DNA of 16,089 nucleotides from the NCBI GenBank assembly GCA_025602905.1, contig JAHLKI010000087.1:1-16089 (forward strand), read 5' to 3'. The number at the start of each line of letters is the position of its first letter. Within the stretch, counting starts at the first letter, position 1. Under the pieces are notes generated by a model. The model did not search any database and was not told the DNA's origin. It worked only from the letters and a program-made list of their open reading frames with translations. This DNA comes from Phlyctochytrium arcticum (taxonomy: Eukaryota > Chytridiomycota > Chytridiomycetes > Chytridiales > Chytridiaceae). Below are positions 9,801-16,089 of the stretch, one piece after another. The translations under genes and the position numbers were made by a program.

Positions 9801-11574
9801 AATGGCGGAAGGCAAGACAATCTTGATGGATGTTGATGAGGAGATCGAACTGCCTATGGAGAAAGATCAGTTCGCCGTTCCATGCGAGACAAGTGGATTA
9901 TGGCCGATTGCTGAAGGCAAGACAGTTTTGATGAATCTTGCTGAAGACGATGAGGTGACTATCAAAGCCGATCACATCCCCGTTTTATGCGAGACAGTCG
10001 GACTGTGGCCAGTTGCCGAGGGCAAATTGGAGATTCTCGACTTGGACCTCGACGATGAATTCGCTTCAGAAGATGACACCGTATCCGCTTCGCATGAGGC
10101 ATTCAGAGTATGGCCGATTGCTAAAGCAACGGCGCGTGTACTGGATTTGGATATTGGCGAAGAGGCGGTAATCAAGGATGATCAGGTATCCATTCATGGG
10201 ATATGGCCAATTGTGGACGGCAAGACGCATAGTTTCGACCCTGTTAAAGAGTCTGAGGCGGTCGTGGAGCAAGAACAAGCAAATTTGCAGTTGACGCCCA
10301 TTGCGCCGGTAGTGGAAGGAGTTCAGCGCACTGTTCAAGCTGACGGACCCTATTTGGCCGAATACGAGATGAATGATGGTCATGAATTTGTTTCATCAAA
10401 CAACGACGGACATTATGTTCCTGCAAGTCCGGATGTTCCGATTATAACTATTCAGCCATCACTTCAATACGACCTGACAGATTGCTTTTCCGCGGACTTG
10501 AAACCCGAAATCGACAATGCATTACTGGCCACCACGGATCCCGTCCACCCCCTCTTCCTAGACAGCACCGGCGACGATGGCAGTGAATTCTCAACCGACT
10601 CGGACCGTCTCCCCGCCCATCAATACGATTCAGACTGCCCCTGGTCCGAATCTCCGTCCGATTTATCGTCATGTGAATCCGAGGTATGGGATGCCCTTGA
10701 TACGGCCGCATTGGATCGGGAAGATCGACGGGCCTTTCGACGCTATTATGCGATTGTGCCCACCAAAGAGGCGTTGATGCGGTTTCGACCCCATGTACTG
10801 GACGGCATCCAGGAATGTTCGGATGTGGAGACTGAGAGGAGTTGTAGTTCTCGACGAGATGATGATAGTCCGCTAGAAGAAGAGGAATCGTTTAATTTGG
10901 AGGATGGGGAGTCTGATACCCAAGATGACGTCAAGGAGGAATTACCGGGTCATGCCATTGAGATGTCAGAGACGCCCTTGCCGTTGATCGTCAAGATTAC
11001 TCCCAGCGACGAGACGCTGCATCAAGAAATTCCTGTTAGTGTGGTCCGAGAGGTTCTGCTAACGCCTCCACCCTCACCTTTACTGCCAAACCTGCGTCTC
11101 CCATGGTCCATCAACGTCAAGCAATTGCAGCAGCAAAACCAAGAATTAGAAGCGCAAGTAGAACCGCTATCCCCGCCACCGACTCCCAAACTTCTCTGCC
11201 ATTCTCTGGTCATGCCAACCCGATCACCCCGGGCACTAATCGACGCAGCCCGCGTCGCTCTCTCCCCCGCCATCACACCCAAAACCATTCCCCTCACACC
11301 CCACAACATCGTCCTCGGGTTCCGCGCGTTTGTGTTGACACTCTTTGTCGGACAGTACATTTACTTGTTTGTCTCCTTTCTCTGGTCACTCTTTGAACCC
11401 ATCGGAGACGGGTACGAGTACGATGACCCCGGGTACTTTTATGATGCGTACGGCTTAGATGAGGAACGCGAGCGGCGGGCAGTGGATATGTCGCGGGTCT
11501 CGCTTTACTTGGGACTGGTCATGCTGGCTGGAACGGCTGGGAATCAACTGGTGAAGCAGTTTCGGCAAGACTAG
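6835..11574 (+). CDS. Large repeat-rich membrane-anchored protein, 1579 aa, unknown function
   Basis: I do not recognise this protein. The frame is uninterrupted for 4740 bp with a good start context (AACAATGCC). Residues 1-110 are basic and Gln-rich with an amphipathic helix (IDAVQAQRLQRLQELNE) and kinase-type motifs RRVS (Ser46), SRTLS (Ser83) and RRGS (Ser114); RRKS occurs at Ser425. Residues 180-240 are low complexity, with a Thr run and a native six-His run at 231-236. From about 283 to 880 degenerate units repeat a core of hydrophobic residues, W/F/Y, Pro, Ile/Val, then a small residue and an acidic tail. From about 914 to 1135 the units become clear (ETSGLWPIAEGKT), mostly 35 residues apart. 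An acidic Ser-rich region follows, including a Glu/Asp cluster near 1340-1370. Two hydrophobic segments at about 1495-1520 and 1555-1572 flank an acidic Tyr-rich loop and suggest a C-terminal membrane anchor with most of the protein on one side. No signal peptide is seen, so a cytosol-facing organelle protein is plausible. Confidence 0.88.
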   Translation: MPVVVPLASAISQKQQQQEQDQKDPIPRPRPISSNNERSRLSRRVSGIEIDAVQAQRLQRLQELNERTTGLEARVKRISRTLSVADVEALQKRNLGVERVYPVFDKTKATRRGSALFVVPPRISSALGGITGELCQSPGSIAEDGLPASPVTLTSGSDVVELRSPDAPASSNEASTRSTSSSTQVMMTTKTTTTTTTRRGGATTTKSSRKWSTIPPIVLETIAEDDASPDHHHHHHPTLKIRDSAIDMRELLQTNEAAGAIVSRDLKEAGIDEKAVLVELAPQQIGVEMVMPIVKARITVIMQQKELEVGVMPLEPELKFQIFGPVCEGQVTVQETNSGNASKTELDVDVPTPYKYVAPTCEASWSFSRIKSKTVTRIDPIMPTPTVLVLPSSIAATRKLSFTREQQAAERDILPPPHRPQRRKSGFVLSLVAGLERNIQAGDEPEDSTPKKVFPIAHAEVVEVQAENTKDVELDDVAAPVESAFLWPIANAITVEGSEIHSLQSVSCIPPATPIIYQVLCGVVCARSTELDMVEEREVRVEVLSPTTECTFWWPVVEAKQTVLEDGYELQQVDRLDHNPTANSHIFPISKAVTVDYTLPPPQDAVRDVGSPTEYTVVMPSSTATPLQTPILDGRQVKIFPINEPVHIQLIAPVAQATWTRSARVKHGDTILEVVDAVPVTMIYPKNDAVVRVLKGVVDQEAVLDQASTPISVSWLCETQKAIRSEVGLGAQDVIPEMVEPVSVSWVVPVSSASENVSEGHLGHEAVLETDASVSVLSLYPAARAVVSELDVNENEIEVEEGAAPVSVSFLEDGVDTPRSVLDQAKAEPQFIPASLDSASDSNFLQTLADLNSVEDASTVDRDIVLQMVAKAVEGSFDERSVSLNHVGGVMDSKSRDLDVVEVPVEQDLVTGLSETSDVWPIAEGTMRILDTLVYHEMSMERDLVNGPCETSRVWPIAEGKTRILDASVDAEVSVEHDQDPRETSGLWPMAEGKTILMDVDEEIELPMEKDQFAVPCETSGLWPIAEGKTVLMNLAEDDEVTIKADHIPVLCETVGLWPVAEGKLEILDLDLDDEFASEDDTVSASHEAFRVWPIAKATARVLDLDIGEEAVIKDDQVSIHGIWPIVDGKTHSFDPVKESEAVVEQEQANLQLTPIAPVVEGVQRTVQADGPYLAEYEMNDGHEFVSSNNDGHYVPASPDVPIITIQPSLQYDLTDCFSADLKPEIDNALLATTDPVHPLFLDSTGDDGSEFSTDSDRLPAHQYDSDCPWSESPSDLSSCESEVWDALDTAALDREDRRAFRRYYAIVPTKEALMRFRPHVLDGIQECSDVETERSCSSRRDDDSPLEEEESFNLEDGESDTQDDVKEELPGHAIEMSETPLPLIVKITPSDETLHQEIPVSVVREVLLTPPPSPLLPNLRLPWSINVKQLQQQNQELEAQVEPLSPPPTPKLLCHSLVMPTRSPRALIDAARVALSPAITPKTIPLTPHNIVLGFRAFVLTLFVGQYIYLFVSFLWSLFEPIGDGYEYDDPGYFYDAYGLDEERERRAVDMSRVSLYLGLVMLAGTAGNQLVKQFRQD
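7522..7542 (+). repeat. Native hexahistidine tract inside the 1579-aa protein
   Basis: The codons alternate CAC and CAT between Asp and Pro and encode six consecutive histidines at residues 231-236, within an otherwise polar, probably disordered region that follows a Thr/Ser-rich stretch. It could bind metal or be simple low complexity. Confidence 0.9.
9573..10240 (+). repeat. Coding tandem repeat, seven units of about 105 bp
   Basis: The codon for the Trp of the WPIAEGK-type motif (TGG) occurs at 9592, 9697, 9796, 9901, 10006, 10111 and 10204. The spacings are 105, 99, 105, 105, 105 and 93 bp, all multiples of three, giving units of 31-35 residues. Typical unit: ETSGLWPIAEGKT, a hydrophobic pair, an acidic linker, a Val/Glu-rich strand, then a variable charged segment. 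The fourth and fifth units resemble each other most, and the last two are eroded. This looks like in-frame unit duplication followed by divergence. Confidence 0.85.
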
Positions 11575-11947
11575 TGTGGTCAACCCAACCCTCTGCCTCC
11601 ACGTCCTTTTGTACATATAGACATCTTCGTATCTTTTTGCCCGCGTCCTTAATTTGGTTCATGGACGTATATTTTTCTCTCTTTTTTTTTGGACTTGCCT
11701 TCTTTGGATTGACGCAAGACATATACTAGTTCATTATATAGCAGTACCCCCTTTTCTCTGTAATAGCAGGAAAAGATATTTTCTTTACATTTTCTACACT
11801 TTTGCACCGTCTGCTCGGGTTTTCATGATAATATGATGTGTCCACAACGTGATTGGATTGGGGTGTTTCCTGCATCTACAGTATCTAAGCTTCGCGCGTC
11901 ATAGGCATCATAATAGGTATTGTTCATCAGGCTAGTTCTAACCAGTC
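11575..11947. other. Convergent 3' intergenic region
   Basis: The plus-strand 1579-aa gene and the minus-strand Pch2 gene end towards each other across 373 bp. The space is T-rich on the plus strand near 11675-11695, as expected for 3' UTRs. I see no coding sequence, RNA gene or clear AATAAA signal. Confidence 0.6.
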
Positions 11948-13967
11948 TCAATGTTCAATCTTGACCCTGTCCAATCCCTTACCAAGCGTCACACTCAGAC
12001 TATCTGTGGACTGCCGTGACAGTTGTTCCCGACGGATCGTTCGGCGAAGTGCATAGATGAATGTCATGAGTGAGGGAGGTGATGATATCTAGAAATCAGA
12101 TTGAGATTAGGTGCGAAGATATGTGTGGTTGTTGTGAAATGTACCGATATTTCGAAAGCATGGGCCAGAAAAGGCAGTTTGCGTAAGGCACGGGCACTCA
12201 TATTCTGCAAATCATGAATCAGAATGGCCACAGATATATCCAGCACGGCAATTGACAGACATACCTCGGCCTCTTTTGCAGTTTTCCATAACTCAAAACT
12301 TGTCACGGCCGACTCTAGGGCCAAGTCGATTTCGCGGTAGTCCACTAGTGGTGTATCCTATTCACAGTGTATGAGCTTCATTACGGTCAAAAATGGTGGA
12401 ACGGATTTGGTTTACTGTTTGCGATATGATCTTTTTGGTTATTAGCTCGTTGAGGCAACTGGCAAGGATGGCATAGCGGGCGCGGTGAGAAGGCAGCGGG
12501 ACGTATTGCTGCAAGTGATGGATTAGAATACGCTTGACAGAATTGAAAAGAAAAAGGAACGGGTAATCATACCTTGATATCCGCCCGATCCAAAAATGCA
12601 GCATCTTTTGTAGGAAGAAGGACTTTATTGGCAAGAACAAAACCCAAACACAGGATGAGAAATACCGATTGCCTCAGTGATATTTGATGTCGTTAAAATG
12701 AGAACCTAATAGTTGCCAAGATCAAAACAAAATTCATGATGTGTCAAATTCGGGGGTTGGTGCCCTTACATTCTTTCTCCGCCTCAACTGGTCGAGCTGT
12801 GTCAATAATGCGTTGACAACACGAATGGCGTCGGAAGGTTCTACGCCAGACAATGCTGCTTTACGTGCCGTGGATAAAGATTCCACTTCATCTATACAAT
12901 ACAGAAAACATCACGTCAAGAATAGTAAAACTGCAATACCATTCTGCGAAGTACGCACCAATCAAAATACAAACAAAGGCATCCTCGTCTTCCAGAAAGT
13001 CATGTATTTGTTGAAACATTTTGACGACAAGCTTCCCGCTCTCTGAAAAATATTTCGAAAACAAGCTAGAAACGAGAGATGAGATGAAGCCACGGCAAAT
13101 AATTGAATGGATGCAAAACCTGTGAGAGTTGATTTCCACCAGTTTGCCATATGCGTAACGTTCCGAAAGTCTTACGGATAATTTCTGTGGCAGCAGATTA
13201 GGCTTGTTTGGAAAAATTCGGGAAATACACAATTGTTTACCTGCGCCAGAGCCTTACAAAGTGATGTCTTCCCCGTTCCAGGTGGCCCATGCAGGAGAAT
13301 GACCCGATTGACGCTTACTAGATTCGGATCCACTTCACGATCGCCGAAAAGCATGGACGTGTAAACGTAGTCTAGTAACCGGATTTGCAGGTCATCGTCG
13401 TATATCAGGCTGACGAAAGAGTTGTTTTAGAACAAGGAATGGATGATAAAAGATTGATTGAGATACCTTTCCCAGACCCCAACCAATCCTCGTGCAGGAA
13501 GGATCCAATTGTTGGATGTCGACACATTCTCTTCCTCGCCTATCTCGTCCACTCCTTCTTCTTCATTGAGCTGATACACATGGATCTCCAAAAACACTTC
13601 ACTCAGTTGGACAACATCTGTTCCTTCTGGGCCACCTTTCAAATGACTTTAGCACAAAGCTCAGGGCAAATTACAATCAATGTGTTACATACCACGCAGC
13701 TCGCAAATCCGGATCCATTCCACATTATCCTTGATAAAGTCTTGATCAAGCAGATCAGTGCCGGGCAGTGTGTGATCAAGTAACACTGAAGGATAGGTTG
13801 CCATGAGAAAGTCATTCACGCAGCGACGTGCAACATTATGCAGCGCAATGCTTTTGGCCCGAAGGCATACTTCAACTTTAGAGCCAAGCATTAGTCGGTG
13901 ACTTTTAGTAAAACCGTATGAGATGATGCGTACCGTGAAGATTTGGTTTGTACTCTGACCCCAGCAT
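11948..13967 (-). CDS. PCH2: Pachytene checkpoint AAA+ ATPase Pch2/TRIP13, 13 exons
   Basis: Pch2/TRIP13 is a hexameric AAA+ ATPase that unfolds and remodels HORMA-domain proteins (Hop1, Mad2), acting in meiotic chromosome control and the spindle checkpoint. Exons on the minus strand are 13967-13934, 13875-13693, 13635-13467, 13409-13241, 13184-13120, 13065-12959, 12891-12770, 12705-12666, 12604-12573, 12508-12416, 12357-12265, 12204-12145 and 12088-11948. The 12 GT-AG introns are 54-67 bp and the product is 435 aa, close to the 432 aa of human TRIP13. An N-terminal substrate-recognition domain starts at NLHVEV. Then come Walker A GPPGTGKT (170-177), the pore-loop region [12 protein letters not shown], Walker B CILIDEVES (Asp243, Glu244), sensor 1 LTTSN (Asn291), the DRAD arginine (303) and sensor 2 [13 protein letters not shown] (Arg374), all intact. 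The start is the only in-frame ATG after an upstream TGA. The acceptor of intron 2 is ambiguous: using CCCAG instead of GAAAG removes three residues. Confidence 0.94.
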
Positions 13968-15343
13968 TGCAGTATCAACCTTGAACGTTTGCACAAGCTG
14001 TCAAGATTCTGGTCAAGATGGCTCCTCCAGCGGCTCAGAGCGGCTCAGCCTGGGAAAGCTTCAAAGCTGGGCTCAAAGCGACGCTGGAATCTCAATGTAC
14101 CTTTTTTTTGGCGATATGAACTTTTGACTCCAAGTTTCCAACCGTCCGACGTTTTGACGCTCCATTGACCCCGATTTCCGTTTGCCAACGATCAAACAAG
14201 GATAAGGGATTCACACCTATTTTCTGATTGCCAAAGACTTTGGGGCATGCGGGGACATGGGGAACGCCTTTCTCGGGACTTTCACACATTTTTCGTGTTG
14301 GTATCAGCACTTGCTCCACGATGTTGATTCAGCCTACCAAAATGCCTTGCCATCAAGTCAGCTTTTGTTCAATACTGTACCCGACAGGCCCGGCAGGCGC
14401 TCCAATCTCAAAACAAAGCGTCGAGGCTAAACGAGTAACCGTATGACAGCTTACGTCTTCGAACCAATCGAGTATTATTCAAGCCAAATGAGTGATTTCC
14501 ACCAGATCACACGAAAAGCAATGATACCTCTCAGCCTGAACTCTCCTTTCTTGATCGGAAAGAATATCATCCGGAGTATAAATATCGATACGATAACGGT
14601 GTACGCTAAAGTTCAAGTCGGATTATCATAGAGCTTGTGCTAAAGCTAATTCCGATGAGGATGGCAGAAATGAAAGCACATTCGCGCGAGACAAAACGTT
14701 TACCGACTCCTACGTCGCAATAGGAATGAATGCAGAGAGCCTTCTGTCAAAATGCAATTTTACCAAAGATGATGAGTAGGCTTCATGTCAGATGGAAAGG
14801 TTGTCCCGAACCATGCATCCAATTTGAAAGCATGATGCACTCACACGCCTATCTGACGCCAGTCAACCCAGGGTCTTAGTTCTTTTACTCCATGGAAATG
14901 CACTGACTTTTGTTGCATAGCTGTTCGAACTGACCATTGTCAAGTCGGGGATTTTGCAAGATTTAGTCGAATGCAGAATGACAACTGTCGTGACAGAAAA
15001 GGGATGTCATCATCAATACTATGGTTTAAAACATGCTTAGATGAAGGAGACCACGTTCCTCTTGAACATATTCTGAACCGGCTAGCACAGCATCATGTCA
15101 TTATGTAGATGGTACAGGCATGTCCTTTTCGATATGATACGGTCTAAAGTCGCGAATGATACTTGACGCACCTACAACGATTTTCGATCCCTCGGATAGA
15201 TTTTTTTAAATGTATGTTTAGAAGCTGCATATGATTAACAGAAAATGTGGTTTGGCTCGCGCAATACAAGTTACACTTTGACCAGAGCAGCGACTTTGAA
15301 TGAGATCGTTTGACGCTTAGATGTGCGTATGTACCATACTGTA
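13968..15343. other. Gene-poor DNA upstream of Pch2
   Basis: About 1.4 kb follows the Pch2 start with no supported gene. Open frames here are short (75 codons at most) and have no family likeness or plausible splice partners. The first 60 bases or so carry small direct and inverted repeats (CGGCTCAGAGCGGCTCAG, AGCTTCAAAGCT) in what should be the Pch2 5' region. I saw no tRNA or rRNA gene. The right-hand gene may lie outside the window. Confidence 0.5.
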
Positions 15344-15516
15344 CAGTAGAACCTCTAATAACTTATATCGTCGCTTCCTGGGAAATTTAAAAGTTATCAG
15401 AGGTTATAAGTTTCGAGAGGTCGTTCTGCATAAGAAACCAGCAACGGGAGACGAGAATTTTATAAATTAACGGAGGTTATAAGATATCGGTGTATAAGTT
15501 ACTAGAGGTCCTACTG
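15344..15516. mobile_element. 173-bp MITE with TA target duplication, pogo/Tc1-mariner type
   Basis: The element starts CAGTAGAACCTCTAATAAC and ends, read inward on the other strand, CAGTAGGACCTCTAGTAAC. The terminal inverted repeats match over about 24 bases with two differences. TA flanks both ends (15342-15343 and 15517-15518), the target duplication of the Tc1/mariner/pogo superfamily. The ends resemble those of pogo-like elements known in fungi and animals (CAGTAGAACCTC). There is no transposase frame, so it would be non-autonomous. Inside are extra copies of the terminal motif: a degenerate TIR copy at 15406-15431 in the same orientation as the right end, and a direct repeat of about 29 bp (15382-15410 and 15455-15483). 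Confidence 0.85.
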
Positions 15517-15518
15517 TA

Positions 15519-15893
15519 CGTGCAAAAGCGAGAAATGTGATATTTTACTGCATCAGCTTTGACAAGGCGTAGTCATTGGAACACTGTCCTCAATGCATTA
15601 TTGTAGGAGAGTGGATGAAAAAACAAATAAGGGGGAAGTATTCTCAAGTAGTTCTTGATATGCGACAGGAATGATTCTCTCACGTCGAAAAGTTATTTAC
15701 CCAAATCGAGCATTCATTACGTGCCAAACGTTCCCGCAGAGTTCATGCAGTCCATCGACCCAAAAGGATTCAACGCGTATCATGACCCTCACTGGATGAT
15801 TCTAGAAACAGATGATGAGGATCTGAAATCTAATCATGGACATCAAACCACCCGGGCCAGATTCAAACTGGGGGGCGGAGAATTGTTTTTTAA
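15519..15893. other. Intergenic DNA, nothing recognised
   Basis: No open frame, RNA gene or repeat of note is seen between the MITE and the GC-rich hairpin. A short G-run (GGGGGGCGGAG) near 15870-15880 precedes the hairpin. Confidence 0.5.
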
Positions 15894-15921
15894 GGGGAGG
15901 GGTCTGGCGTTCTCCCTCCCC
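15894..15921. repeat. GC-rich inverted repeat (hairpin)
   Basis: GGGGAGGG (15894-15901) and CCCTCCCC (15914-15921) are perfect 8-bp arms around a 12-base loop, preceded by a T run and followed by CACTTTTTC. Function is unknown; it may be a chance structure in a purine-biased stretch. Confidence 0.6.
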
Positions 15922-15964
15922 ACTTTTTCAAATCACTGCCTACTGGACCAAAAATCCAAGACAT

Positions 15965-16089
15965 CTTATGTACTTATCGGCCTCCTTTCACTTACTGTAC
16001 TTAACACAAGACAACACCTTATGTACTTATCGACCTACTTTCACCTACTGTACTTACTCACAAATCAAACCTTATGTACTTATCGGCCT
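15965..16089. repeat. 53-bp tandem repeat running off the right edge
   Basis: Units begin with CTTATGTACTTATCG at 15965, 16018 and 16071: two full 53-bp copies and 19 bases of a third. Each full copy also contains a CTACTGTACTTA-like segment. The second half of the unit is more variable. Bases 15936-15964 resemble the end of a still older copy. The array continues beyond the window, so its full size is unknown. Confidence 0.88.

Noticed and set aside
14092..14631. Open frames of 62-75 codons on both strands upstream of Pch2
   Set aside because: Lengths are expected by chance, composition is not protein-like, and no splice sites link them to longer frames.

Overview
The window is nuclear DNA of a fungus. 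It carries a cytosolic calcium-dependent neutral trehalase of the fungal type and a meiotic AAA+ ATPase (Pch2/TRIP13). The genes are cut by many short GT-AG introns: 19 were reconstructed here, all 54-67 bp. The intron density and the animal-like Pch2 suggest an early-diverging lineage (Mucoromycota, Zoopagomycota or chytrid-like), but a basidiomycete cannot be excluded from sequence alone.

Layout. 1-679: 3' flank of the trehalase gene, with perhaps the last codons of an off-window gene. 680-3700 (-): neutral trehalase, 5 exons, 925 aa. 3867-4552 (-): a weak, unrecognised spliced gene. 4553-5175: no gene I can support firmly. 5176-6112 (-): small Gly/Gln/Met-rich protein with 3 introns, the last possibly optional. 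6113-6834: divergent promoter region. 6835-11574 (+): an intron-free 1579-aa protein, unrecognised, built mostly of degenerate repeats and ending in two membrane segments. 11575-11947: short convergent intergenic space. 11948-13967 (-): Pch2/TRIP13, 13 exons, 435 aa. 13968-16089: gene-poor DNA with a 173-bp MITE flanked by TA (15344-15516), a GC-rich hairpin and a 53-bp tandem repeat that runs off the right edge.

The genes do not form an obvious pathway. Trehalase degrades storage trehalose and carries visible PKA-type and calcium-binding motifs. Pch2 remodels HORMA proteins in meiosis and at the spindle checkpoint. The most novel item is the 1579-aa protein: about 16 divergent units around a hydrophobic-Pro-Ile/Val core, then seven clearer units of 31-35 residues, then an acidic stretch and a C-terminal membrane hairpin. 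It matches no family I know.
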